Made by a program: the position numbers and the translations under genes | Notes under the pieces: generated by a model | Databases searched by the model: none | What the model was told of the DNA's origin: nothing | What the model saw: the letters and a program-made list of their open reading frames with translations, nothing else | Part shown: positions 14,983-23,043 of the stretch, one piece after another | Position numbering within the stretch: position 1 is the first letter of the stretch | Layout of the letters: every line of letters starts with the position of its first letter | From: Candidatus Anderseniibacteriota bacterium | GTDB lineage: Bacteria > Patescibacteriota > Andersenbacteria > UBA10190 | Assembly (NCBI GenBank): GCA_021414205.1 | Contig: JAIOOW010000002.1 | Span: 279,062 to 340,170, forward strand | Direction: 5' to 3' | Length of the DNA stretch: 61,109 bases

Positions 14983-15576
14983 TTACCGATTCTTCGCAGT
15001 CCACAAATTATCCCACCAAGCGGATGGAGCCGTGGTGTAAATAGCTTTGCCGATTTCTTTGGATTTTTTATGCGTTAATTTTTGCAATTGCGCATTGCCT
15101 TTTTGTTTTCCTTTTCCATTCAGCCAGATGCTTGCCTCTTTATTGCCTTGCCACTCGTATTCGCGAAGGAGCAGCACTTGATCGAGCAAATCTGCATCTT
15201 TGGCAATGGTGGATTCTTTTGATTCCCGGATTTCGTATTCATCGATCAACTCTTTCAAATCCGGAAACGGCAATGTGCCTAATTGATCTGCGTGCACTTC
15301 ATCTTCAAATAATTTCGCATAGCGCTTGTGCACCCAATTGTGATCGCCCGTGCGCGCCTCGGCCATATCATGAATAAGCGCCATCAGCGTTGTTTTGTAC
15401 GGATCGGCACCTTCTTCTTTTGCCAGAATCCACGCAATGATTGCCACTCGATAGGAGTGCGAGGCAATGGTATCCGAATCGTCATCCGTTAACAGCATCT
15501 GCCGATGCATGCGGGGCAATTTACGCATCGTGCCGATTTCAAATAAGAAGTTCGCTATTCGTTTGTATTTATTCAT
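14983..15576 (-). CDS. HD-domain phosphohydrolase (YfbR-like)
   Basis: A 197-residue HD-domain hydrolase, resembling YfbR-type 5'-deoxynucleotidases. The metal ligands are in SHSYRVAIIAWILA (first His) and ALIHDMAEARTGD (the HD pair), and IAKDADLLDQVLLLREYEW carries the later aspartate. The role is probably nucleotide monophosphate dephosphorylation, by family. The ATG at 15576 is preceded by TATAGT at exactly six bases, so a leaderless transcript is predicted; longer in-frame extensions would run through the divergent promoter. It diverges from the peroxiredoxin gene. Confidence 0.85.
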   Translation of the reverse strand: MNKYKRIANFLFEIGTMRKLPRMHRQMLLTDDDSDTIASHSYRVAIIAWILAKEEGADPYKTTLMALIHDMAEARTGDHNWVHKRYAKLFEDEVHADQLGTLPFPDLKELIDEYEIRESKESTIAKDADLLDQVLLLREYEWQGNKEASIWLNGKGKQKGNAQLQKLTHKKSKEIGKAIYTTAPSAWWDNLWTAKNR

Positions 15577-15626
15577 ATCCAAACTATATCCCTGGCAATA
15601 CGCTTTATACAAGGTATAGTAGATGT
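15577..15626. promoter_or_regulatory. divergent leaderless promoters (HD hydrolase / peroxiredoxin)
   Basis: Leftward TATAGT (15583-15588) and rightward TATAGT (15615-15620) are each followed by exactly six bases and an ATG (15576 and 15627). The two promoters share a 50-base gap and their -35 regions overlap. There is no SD on either side. Confidence 0.75.
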
Positions 15627-16094
15627 ATGTTACAAGAAGGCACCAAGGCTCCGGATTTTTCCGCCCAAGACCAATTTGAAAAAACGCATACGCTTGCAGA
15701 CTACGCGGGCAAGTGGCTGATACTGTATTTTTACCCGAAAGACGACACCCCAGGATGCACCAAAGAGGCATGCGCCATCCGCGATGCATGGACGGATTTT
15801 TCCGATGCAAAAATCAGCGTACTTGGCGTAAGCAAAGATTCTGTTGCAAGTCATATGAAATTTGCGGAAAAATACTCCCTGCCATTTCCACTCCTTGCAG
15901 ATGAAGACAGAAAGATATTACAAGCATACGAAGCGGAGGGCGAGAAAAACTTATACGGAAAGATGCACTTCGGCACGCTCAGGATTACATACTTAATCAA
16001 CCCGGATGGCGTGATTGCAAAAGCATACCCGAACGTAAAACCGGATAAGCACGCCAAGCAGATTTTAGAAGACTTTACGAGTTTGAAGTCTTAA
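15627..16094 (+). CDS. bcp: thioredoxin-dependent peroxiredoxin, Bcp/PrxQ type
   Basis: A 155-residue peroxiredoxin that reduces hydroperoxides with thioredoxin. The peroxidatic cysteine is in YPKDDTPGCTKEAC, with the second cysteine five residues later as in PrxQ. The rest (GVSKDSVASHMKFAEKYSLPFPLLAD, then RITYLINPDGVI) is typical of Bcp. No signal peptide is present. The ATG is fixed by the TATAGT box six bases upstream. Its end overlaps the end of the convergent msrA by 20 bases, another antioxidant gene. Confidence 0.95.
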   Translation: MLQEGTKAPDFSAQDQFEKTHTLADYAGKWLILYFYPKDDTPGCTKEACAIRDAWTDFSDAKISVLGVSKDSVASHMKFAEKYSLPFPLLADEDRKILQAYEAEGEKNLYGKMHFGTLRITYLINPDGVIAKAYPNVKPDKHAKQILEDFTSLKS

Positions 16095-16614
16095 GCAATT
16101 CCGAAAACTTTGCCTGAAGCTTTTCCAGCTTTGGACTGATAGTCGCCTCGCAATACGGATTATCTTTGTTTTTTTCGTAATACTTTTGGTGATAATCCTC
16201 TGCGAAATAAAATTCGGTAAATGGCGTTACTTCCGTCACAACCTTTTTGCCATCTTGGTTTAACTTGTCTATAAAGTTTTTAGCTTCAACTTCCTGCTGC
16301 GGCGTCGTGAAGAAAATAGCAGATCGGTACTGCGTACCCACATCTGCGCCCTGACGATTGAGCGTTGTCGGATCGTGCGTTGCAAAAAAGACGATCAGCA
16401 AATCATTATAGGTAATTTTTGACGGATCAAATACGATCTTCGTCGCTTCCGCATGCCCCGTATTTCCGGAACAGACTTGTTCATATGTCGGATTTGGGAC
16501 CGTACCGCCAGCATATCCTGGTTTTACATCCTCAACACCCTTTAAACTGGAAAAGACTGCTTCTGTGCACCAGAAGCATCCTCCGCCAAATACTGCTGTT
16601 TCTATATTGTTCAT
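16075..16614 (-). CDS. msrA: peptide-methionine (S)-S-oxide reductase MsrA
   Basis: MsrA reduces the S epimer of methionine sulfoxide. The 179-residue product has the catalytic motif GGGCFWCTEAVF, then GYAGGTVPNPTYEQVCSGNTGHAEAT and FFATHDPTTLNRQGADVGTQYRSAIF, all hallmarks. I chose the ATG at 16614 because the family motif starts eight residues later. It follows the TlpA/DipZ gene by 19 bases and is third in the CcdA-TlpA-MsrA operon, which links it to the membrane thiol relay. No export signal is visible on MsrA itself. Confidence 0.94.
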   Translation of the reverse strand: MNNIETAVFGGGCFWCTEAVFSSLKGVEDVKPGYAGGTVPNPTYEQVCSGNTGHAEATKIVFDPSKITYNDLLIVFFATHDPTTLNRQGADVGTQYRSAIFFTTPQQEVEAKNFIDKLNQDGKKVVTEVTPFTEFYFAEDYHQKYYEKNKDNPYCEATISPKLEKLQAKFSELLKTSNS

Positions 16615-16633
16615 AAATAAATAGGTAAAAATA

Positions 16634-17746
16634 TTATCCGAATGTAAACGTATACGCCTGCAAGCCCGGGTTTTGAATGATGAGTTTAAGCGTATGTGAT
16701 CCTGCATCTTTTTCATCTACAAGATCGTAGAGCTGATTTGCCTGTACAGAAATTGTTTTTACCAGCACACCATCGCGATACACCTGCACGGAATTCGGCT
16801 GCATCGATCCTGAAACAAAGTACACATGCTGCGCTCGATACTTGTACGAGATAGATGCGCCTGCGGAAATAGTTTGCGCGTATTCCTGCTGAATATCCCA
16901 CGAACCATCCAAGTAGAATGTATTGTCTTTTAGAATTGCCGGTACCTGGAATTGCCCCATGCCCGTCTTGCCGATCGTTCCGTTCCCAAAATATTGATTG
17001 CGCGCCGATCCGAAATATGTTTCTGGACTCCCTACCTGCGCAGTGTCTACGGAAATTGCATTCGTCGGATTAGCCATATCTGTTTTAATATCTTCTTTTT
17101 GACCTAACACTTGCGCGCGTTCTTTAAGCGCATCCTGAATCGCCTTTTCCGTCACATCGTAATCGCCCTCGCCCGCATGATCATGCACGATAAAGCCATC
17201 GATATCTATGAGATACTCCCGCGGCCAATATTGATTTTGAAATGCATTCCATGTGCCGTAATCGTTATCGAGCACCACAGGATACTTCACTCCGTATTTT
17301 TGAGTGGCAGCCTTTACGTTATTGATATCGTGCTCGAATTGAAATTCAGGAGTATGCACGCCAATGATTTCTAACCCTTGGTCTTTATATTTGTCGTACC
17401 ACGCTGTTACATAAGGAAGAGTTCGCTGACAATTAATACAACTGTACGTCCAGAAGTCTATTAAGATAACTTTTTTACCGATCAAATCTTGAATTTTAAA
17501 CGGATCCGTATTTACAAACCCGCTCGGATTCACAAAGTCTACTGCGCGAGGATATTGCTTCGCCTTTTGAGCGATAATTGCAGAGCGATCAGCAGAGCCT
17601 GCCATGCTTGCAATCGGAATAGCAGCACCTGGGCCAGTTGCGCTATGGTGCGACGAAATAGACTCTAAATACCATACTGCACCGGCAATAAGAATTAACA
17701 CTATTCCTAAAATACTATTTCTATGGCGAGGTGATAATTGTTTCAT
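16634..17746 (-). CDS. TlpA/DipZ-like membrane-anchored thioredoxin
   Basis: A 370-residue protein with an N-terminal membrane anchor (about 10-28), a thioredoxin-like domain (about 65-215) with the active site in DFWTYSCINCQRTLPYV (CINC), and a C-terminal beta-sandwich (about 240-370). This layout matches the extracytoplasmic half of mycobacterial DipZ (thioredoxin plus carbohydrate-binding-like domain). Its ATG overlaps the TGA of the CcdA gene (ATGA), so the two halves of DipZ are encoded as two coupled genes. It would take electrons from CcdA and hand them to exported thiol proteins. Confidence 0.9.
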   Translation of the reverse strand: MKQLSPRHRNSILGIVLILIAGAVWYLESISSHHSATGPGAAIPIASMAGSADRSAIIAQKAKQYPRAVDFVNPSGFVNTDPFKIQDLIGKKVILIDFWTYSCINCQRTLPYVTAWYDKYKDQGLEIIGVHTPEFQFEHDINNVKAATQKYGVKYPVVLDNDYGTWNAFQNQYWPREYLIDIDGFIVHDHAGEGDYDVTEKAIQDALKERAQVLGQKEDIKTDMANPTNAISVDTAQVGSPETYFGSARNQYFGNGTIGKTGMGQFQVPAILKDNTFYLDGSWDIQQEYAQTISAGASISYKYRAQHVYFVSGSMQPNSVQVYRDGVLVKTISVQANQLYDLVDEKDAGSHTLKLIIQNPGLQAYTFTFG

Positions 17747-18444
17747 GATTGCAACAATATGCTATTTAATACTCCCCAATTCGCAATAAGGCTCAAGCTT
17801 TGAGTAAACACTAAAATACCAAGCAAAATTAATATCGCTCCAAAGATAATAGATAAAATTTCGAATTTAGATGCGTATTTGTTAATAAACACCTGCGCTT
17901 GTGCGGCGAAGAATCCGACAACGATAAATGGAATGCCAAGCCCGAGCGAATATGCGAGTAGGAGCGCAAATGATTGACCAGGCTGCGTAACTGCAAGCGA
18001 TAATATTGCTCCGAGCGCAGCACCTACGCATGGCGTCCACCCAGCTGCAAAAGCCGCGCCGAATAACATCGATGTTACGTATCGAGAAGAAAATGTGTGA
18101 ACGGAAAATTTATGATCGCGTTCCAGGAATGGAACTTTTATAAGCCTAACTAAATACAGGCCGAAGAAAATAATAAACAGTCCGCCAATGCGAGCAAGCC
18201 ACGATTGAACCGTTGGAGCAACGTGAAGCAGCACCGTATTAAGAAGCACACCAAGTAATGCAAATAGAATTGAGAAGCCCAGCACGAAGAAAATACTATT
18301 GATCACCATTTCTTTCCTGCTTGGCGTCTTAGTGCCAGCACCTGCTAAATACGCTAAAAATCCTGGAATAATTGGCAATACGCACGGCGCAAAAAAAGAT
18401 ACCACCCCGCCGATAAACGCTACGTATATAGATACGGATGACAT
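17743..18444 (-). CDS. CcdA/DsbD-type membrane thiol electron carrier
   Basis: A 233-residue protein with six predicted membrane helices of the CcdA family. The conserved cysteine segments are FFAPCVLPIIPGFL near the N-terminus and AAGWTPCVGAALG in the middle, the pair that moves electrons across the membrane from cytoplasmic thioredoxin. I chose the ATG at 18444, since TATAGT ends exactly six bases before it; a GTG six bases further up would sit in that window. It leads the CcdA-TlpA-MsrA operon. Confidence 0.93.
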   Translation of the reverse strand: MSSVSIYVAFIGGVVSFFAPCVLPIIPGFLAYLAGAGTKTPSRKEMVINSIFFVLGFSILFALLGVLLNTVLLHVAPTVQSWLARIGGLFIIFFGLYLVRLIKVPFLERDHKFSVHTFSSRYVTSMLFGAAFAAGWTPCVGAALGAILSLAVTQPGQSFALLLAYSLGLGIPFIVVGFFAAQAQVFINKYASKFEILSIIFGAILILLGILVFTQSLSLIANWGVLNSILLQS

Positions 18445-18456
18445 AAGCACACTATA
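18445..18456 (-). promoter_or_regulatory. -10 box of the CcdA operon, predicted leaderless
   Basis: On the minus strand, TATAGT (18451-18456) and six bases (GTGCTT) precede the ATG at 18444. The -35 region would lie in the end of the upstream gene and is not clear. Confidence 0.65.
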
Positions 18457-18462
18457 CCAAGA

Positions 18463-19200
18463 TTAACAGGGCGGCACACCATTATTCCACGCCGTATTTG
18501 CAATCGGCTTGCCGTCTAATAACCACGTCTGGCATGTAATAGGGTCTGTACTGGAATAGGTCATCGTAGCCTGCACTTGCACAGAAGACCCCGTGAGCAC
18601 AGAAGATCCTGGGGCAGGAGCTGTAAATACGATGCTAGGCGTCGCAGCAGTACTGGGAGCAGGAGTGACGGTTAAGGTCGCTGTTGGATTTGGAGTAGGG
18701 TCGCTTCCTCCCCCATCATTACTTCCACCCCCGCCGCCTCCACCACCAGAATTATCAGAAGGTTGTTGAACAGCAATCACTGTTTTACCGGGAACAACTT
18801 TTACCGGACTTCGAGAAGACAGCATCCATAATAACTTTTTAGATGCATCTCGCGCAGTAAGCCTGATATATCCTGTTTTGGATTTGAGCTGAGGAATTTC
18901 TACAACTGCCTTCCCCGTATTTGGAGCAACTGCGCTTAACTGAACACATCCGATACTCGTTTTTCCTGGACAAAATTCTATTTTTTCGTACGGATATGCC
19001 CTTGAACCCTGAGTGCTCACGTCCCAGGTTATAGTCATACGTTCTCCTGTTTTTAACACCGATGGTCCTAAAATCTTAAACGAAAGTCCGGGGGCAACCC
19101 GTGTTCCAATATAGGGAGAAAATAATATAGCGAGAACAATCACTACAATTGCCCCTAACGCTACTGCAAACCCGATAAAAATGGCGCGTATATCTAGCAT
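18463..19200 (-). CDS. surface-anchored protein with glycine- and PT-rich linker
   Basis: A 245-residue protein with an N-terminal membrane segment (about 7-29). A beta-sandwich domain follows (about 38-135, GPSVLKTGERMTITWDVST, with two cysteines CPGKTSIGC). Next come a poly-glycine run and a proline/threonine-rich linker (about 150-190), then a second small beta domain ending in a cysteine. The layout is that of an extracytoplasmic display protein. It starts two bases after the stop of the beta-helix gene and is co-transcribed with it. The function is unknown; adhesion or envelope structure is a guess. Confidence 0.75.
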   Translation of the reverse strand: MLDIRAIFIGFAVALGAIVVIVLAILFSPYIGTRVAPGLSFKILGPSVLKTGERMTITWDVSTQGSRAYPYEKIEFCPGKTSIGCVQLSAVAPNTGKAVVEIPQLKSKTGYIRLTARDASKKLLWMLSSRSPVKVVPGKTVIAVQQPSDNSGGGGGGGGSNDGGGSDPTPNPTATLTVTPAPSTAATPSIVFTAPAPGSSVLTGSSVQVQATMTYSSTDPITCQTWLLDGKPIANTAWNNGVPPC

Positions 19201-19202
19201 AA

Positions 19203-20912
19203 TTACTTCGAATAGGGATTAGTGAATGTAGTGATACCAAACGGCTTTATATATTTCGGTTGAAGATAATTATCTTGCTGAACTTTGGTACCAGAGCCAT
19301 ACGTTACGGTAAACGCTTTTTTAACAGAATCGCTCAATGTTGTCTCGAATATATTAAGAGCAGACGTAGTAACAGCTGCGAGATTCACCACTACGCTGTT
19401 TTGGTCATTGTATGCGCTTGCGGGGATTATAATGTGATTATTTTTAAACGATACGGTGCCTGCGGAAATCTCAACAACCGGGAATCTAAACGGGGTAGTA
19501 GCTACGCTCGTTATCGTATTATCATGAATATCAACAGTTGGCGTTGCTGCATCTATAGCTATAGCGGTCTTGGCGGTCACAAACGTATTATTAGCAATAA
19601 CTCCATTTTTACCATCCAATGCAATTGCTGCTCGCGAGCCTGAGTTGAGGTTATTAAACGTGGAGTTTTGAACGGTAATATTCTCAGTTCCTAGATTGCC
19701 AGCAGAAACAAGTTGAGCCCCCAAATTATCTGAAAATGTACAATTGGTAAATGTAATATCCCCCGTATTAGCTGAAAGCCCTTGAGCCTTACGATTCATC
19801 GAATCTGGGCAGTCACTCACGCAATAAATTGGCTCAATATCTACCCCAGCCCTAGGAGAATGCCCTCCATATGCACCAACCCCCGTACTCAAAAATTGCA
19901 CATTCGTAAATGTTCCGCCCCGCATTTGCTGAATCGATAACCCTTGCCTTCCATTTCCTTTTAAAATTACATTTCTCACTGTTGCATTAATATCTGGCTT
20001 ATATTCAAAACCGACTCCAAGGAACATTCCATCAGTAGAAAATCCATGAATATTCAAATTTTCTAACACATAATTCTGGCCACCACTCGTACTGAGTCCT
20101 CGCCCACCATCCTCGACGATATCTACACTATTATCTTTCGACATTTTATCTAGATTTCCATATATCTCAAATCCAGAAACCAAAAACCCTGACCCGAAAC
20201 GGATATCAAATGGGCTAACCTGTGCAAGATCACCTCTCCATAAATTTCCAGAAATAAACGCTCTCTTATTCTTTTTAAAATCACCCTTCACATCAATAAT
20301 CGCACCGCATCCGATCAGCTTAATATTCTGAGGATTAACATATCGAATATTAAAGAAATCTGCCTGCGTATTATCGGGGTACGCCTTTCTATCAATCACT
20401 TTATCTACCTTATATGTTCCAGGAGGATAGTAGAGCGTCTTGCCCGCATTCTCAGGCTGAGAAATAAACGCGGCTGCGCCACGCATAGCAGCATAATCAT
20501 CTGTTATGCCATCCCCCTTCGCACCGAATTGCTTAATATCAAACACATTCGCGGCATCTCCTAATGACCTGCATGCGCCGGCCACTTCACTATCCTGCGC
20601 CGCGGTTCGAGGCGTTGGATAAATTATTAGCGCCTTGTACGGATCACTATTTGCATTCACTGTAAAATTCGTTGACGCCTGAACCGTTTTTCCGCTTGCC
20701 GTTCTCGCTTGAACAGTAAGCGTGTGATTGCCTATTGGAATACTGGACCCCCCTTTAAGCGTGCCTGAAATATTTTTTTGTTGTTGAGAAGAAGTTGGTG
20801 CGCTCGTTTTAACCAAAGAATCATACTGCACTGCAAGCAATACTCCAGCCACGATAAGACAACTTACTATGCTCGCAGTTAACCAATATCCTTTCCCCAA
20901 CATACTGGTCAT
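19203..20912 (-). CDS. extracellular right-handed beta-helix (pectate lyase-like) protein
   Basis: A 569-residue membrane-anchored protein. After an N-terminal helix (about 10-27) and a short beta domain, residues around 125-160 hold DIKQFGAKGDGITDDYAAM, the entry motif of Pectate_lyase_3/GH28-like beta-helices. Repeated short strands with asparagine ladders follow (ITFTNCTFSDN, NITVQNSTFNN, GVIANNTF, IHDNTI). Such folds bind or cleave polysaccharides; the catalytic residues cannot be assigned. The ATG at 20912 is nine bases after the upstream stop; a TTG at 20921 is the alternative. It is the middle gene of a three-gene envelope operon. Confidence 0.85.
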   Translation of the reverse strand: MTSMLGKGYWLTASIVSCLIVAGVLLAVQYDSLVKTSAPTSSQQQKNISGTLKGGSSIPIGNHTLTVQARTASGKTVQASTNFTVNANSDPYKALIIYPTPRTAAQDSEVAGACRSLGDAANVFDIKQFGAKGDGITDDYAAMRGAAAFISQPENAGKTLYYPPGTYKVDKVIDRKAYPDNTQADFFNIRYVNPQNIKLIGCGAIIDVKGDFKKNKRAFISGNLWRGDLAQVSPFDIRFGSGFLVSGFEIYGNLDKMSKDNSVDIVEDGGRGLSTSGGQNYVLENLNIHGFSTDGMFLGVGFEYKPDINATVRNVILKGNGRQGLSIQQMRGGTFTNVQFLSTGVGAYGGHSPRAGVDIEPIYCVSDCPDSMNRKAQGLSANTGDITFTNCTFSDNLGAQLVSAGNLGTENITVQNSTFNNLNSGSRAAIALDGKNGVIANNTFVTAKTAIAIDAATPTVDIHDNTITSVATTPFRFPVVEISAGTVSFKNNHIIIPASAYNDQNSVVVNLAAVTTSALNIFETTLSDSVKKAFTVTYGSGTKVQQDNYLQPKYIKPFGITTFTNPYSK

Positions 20913-20921
20913 GGGGATCAA

Positions 20922-21458
20922 CTACTTCCTAGATTTCATCCGCAACATTCCTAAGTATCCAATACAAGACAATATAACAAGAGCGCCCCAAGCACTGCCA
21001 GCTATTCTAAATACGCTGTCTTCTCTTTTCTCCACTTCTCTAAGTGAGCGTCCAACCGCAACGTATCCGTCTTTATATGGGACAACCACAAGCGCGATGC
21101 GCACACCCTTTCTTGGCTGCCACGTAACGCGATCCTGGCCCATCTTCTTTGCGCTGTCGAATACACCCAACGGGATTGCAGGATCTTTGCCATCGAGCTG
21201 ACCCGTCGTTTCAAGCACGGCCCCCTTGGAATCCGTCACTATCAAAAACGGCGCCAAACTTGCTGCCATATCGATACGGCTCGTGCTCGCCAAATCAGAT
21301 GGCTTCGCCGTTCCATCGAGCAAGCGGGCGATATCTTCCGCCAACTGAATCTGTGGATCGTTCGCACTCTGCCGCAATACCTGTTGCCCGACGGCGTATA
21401 TCGTGCCAAATACGACAATGCTGACAAATAAACAGATTGCAAAATTGCGTAGCTTCAT
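20922..21458 (-). CDS. two-helix membrane protein with extracytoplasmic sensor-like domain
   Basis: A 178-residue protein with a membrane helix at each end (about 6-25 and 150-170) and an extracytoplasmic domain of about 120 residues between them (PFLIVTDSKGAVLETTGQLDG, then VVVPYKDGYVAVGRSLREVEKRED). This is the topology and style of the PAS/Cache-type sensor domain of histidine kinases, but no kinase, HAMP or GGDEF domain follows. I infer an orphan sensor or envelope protein. The ATG at 21458 is preceded by TTGCAC, 16 bases, TATTAT and eight bases. It leads the envelope operon. Confidence 0.7.
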   Translation of the reverse strand: MKLRNFAICLFVSIVVFGTIYAVGQQVLRQSANDPQIQLAEDIARLLDGTAKPSDLASTSRIDMAASLAPFLIVTDSKGAVLETTGQLDGKDPAIPLGVFDSAKKMGQDRVTWQPRKGVRIALVVVPYKDGYVAVGRSLREVEKREDSVFRIAGSAWGALVILSCIGYLGMLRMKSRK

Positions 21459-21523
21459 ATGGTTATATAATACACTCTCAACGCAGACGTGCAATAAAAA
21501 ACCTCTCAAGGTAGTCTAAAAGA

Positions 21524-22366
21524 ATGAAACAAGAGTTTCAAAAACATACCATAACCATTCGACAATCAGATGTAGCGTATTGGACGTATGGCGATCCATC
21601 CAAACCAACTGTCCTGCTCATCCATGGATTCAGGGGGGACCATTTTGGATTCACATCCATAGCAGAGCATCTTGATTCGTACTATGTTGTTATCCCCGAC
21701 CTGCCTGGGTACGGAGAATCCCAATCGTGGCAGACTACACCGCACGCCATTGAAGCATATGCCGACTGGCTACATGAATTTTGCATTGCAATACACATGA
21801 TACGCCCCATCGTTGTCGGGCATTCATTCGGAGCAACAATTGCACTTGTGTTCGCTCATACATACGGCAACGAAATCAGTCAACTTATTCTCATGAGCCC
21901 AGTAGTGTCCGAGAACTCCGTACGAGCTGCCATCGGGGCGATCTACTACTCTTCTGCCAAGTATGTTCCATCACCGCTTCGCCGCAGCTATCTTATTAAT
22001 CCGGTTTCCGATATGTGCGCCAATCTCATGCTCTTCAAAACCGGATCGATAAGGAATCGCTTACGCATTTTGTCCGAAGGGTTGCACAATACAAAAAAAT
22101 TCCACGAGAACGTTATTTTTGAAAACTTTGCGAGCCTCCAGCGAATAGATCCATTTTCATACGCACCAAGCCTGACTATGCCCGTGTGCATTATTGCAGG
22201 AACAGACGACGTGTTCTGCAAACCAAGCGACATACAACGCCTATGCGGCGATATTACCAATATAACGTGCACCTACTTGGATGACGAAGGGCACTTGCTC
22301 CCCCTCGAGCAGCCACAGCGAGCAGCTTCTGCGCTGTGCGCCTTCATCTCATCTTCACCAGCGTAA
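21524..22366 (+). CDS. alpha/beta hydrolase
   Basis: A 280-residue alpha/beta-fold hydrolase. The oxyanion motif is LLIHGFRGDHFGF, the nucleophile elbow VVGHSFGATIAL (Ser), the acid is in IIAGTDDVFC and the histidine in DDEGHLLPLEQP, so the triad looks complete. This set is typical of esterases and C-C bond hydrolases. The substrate is unknown. It ends 14 bases before the response regulator gene, but that gene has its own -10 box, so co-transcription is uncertain. Confidence 0.92.
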   Translation: MKQEFQKHTITIRQSDVAYWTYGDPSKPTVLLIHGFRGDHFGFTSIAEHLDSYYVVIPDLPGYGESQSWQTTPHAIEAYADWLHEFCIAIHMIRPIVVGHSFGATIALVFAHTYGNEISQLILMSPVVSENSVRAAIGAIYYSSAKYVPSPLRRSYLINPVSDMCANLMLFKTGSIRNRLRILSEGLHNTKKFHENVIFENFASLQRIDPFSYAPSLTMPVCIIAGTDDVFCKPSDIQRLCGDITNITCTYLDDEGHLLPLEQPQRAASALCAFISSSPA

Positions 22367-22368
22367 GG

Positions 22369-22380
22369 TATTATAGAATC
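22369..22380 (+). promoter_or_regulatory. -10 box of the two-component operon, predicted leaderless
   Basis: TATTAT (22369-22374) and six bases (AGAATC) precede the ATG at 22381. The box lies just past the stop of the hydrolase gene. Confidence 0.6.
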
Positions 22381-23043
22381 ATGCGAATATTAGTAGTTGA
22401 AGACGAACCAAAGCTCAATAAAGGCTTGGTAAAAGGCCTGCAAAACAAAGGGTATGCAGTGGATTTTGCATTCGACGGACTTGCCGGAGAAACACTGGCG
22501 CGAAAACAAGCATACGATTTGATTATTTTGGATATTATGATGCCCCGCCGAGACGGCATCACCGTTTGCAACAATCTACGAACATCCGGGATTGAAACCC
22601 CAATCTTATTCTTAACAGCCAAAGATGAAATTGCGGACAAGGTAGAGGGGCTAAATATCGGTGCAGATGATTACTTAGTAAAGCCCTTTGCATTCGAAGA
22701 ATTATTCGCTCGAATCAAAAGCATTCTTCGCAGACCAAAGCAAGTTGTCCCAGATATTTTAAAACTTGAAAAATTGACACTCAACACAAAGGCGCAACAA
22801 CTGACTATTAATAATAAAATAATTCCCCTTACGCTTCGCGAATACAGCTTGCTTGAATACCTGCTGCGCAACGAGGGGGCGGTCATTACCCGAGAAGATC
22901 TCCTCGACCACGTGTGGGATATATTCTATGATTCGCAAAGCAACGTCGTTGACGTGCACGTAAAAAATATTAGAAAAAAATTGCCAACAGCTTATGCAAA
23001 ACGTATTGAAACAATTCGAGGAAAAGGGTACCGCATTGCTTAG
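22381..23043 (+). CDS. OmpR/PhoB-family response regulator
   Basis: A 220-residue two-domain regulator. The receiver domain (1-115) has the acidic pair VVEDE, the phosphorylated aspartate in LIILDIMMPRRDG, and the conserved T and K in LFLTAKD and YLVKPFAFEEL. The winged-helix DNA-binding domain (about 125-220) has LTLREYSLLEYLLRNEGAVITREDL and VDVHVKNIRKKL. It overlaps the histidine kinase gene downstream, its expected partner. Target genes cannot be read from the sequence. Confidence 0.96.
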   Translation: MRILVVEDEPKLNKGLVKGLQNKGYAVDFAFDGLAGETLARKQAYDLIILDIMMPRRDGITVCNNLRTSGIETPILFLTAKDEIADKVEGLNIGADDYLVKPFAFEELFARIKSILRRPKQVVPDILKLEKLTLNTKAQQLTINNKIIPLTLREYSLLEYLLRNEGAVITREDLLDHVWDIFYDSQSNVVDVHVKNIRKKLPTAYAKRIETIRGKGYRIA

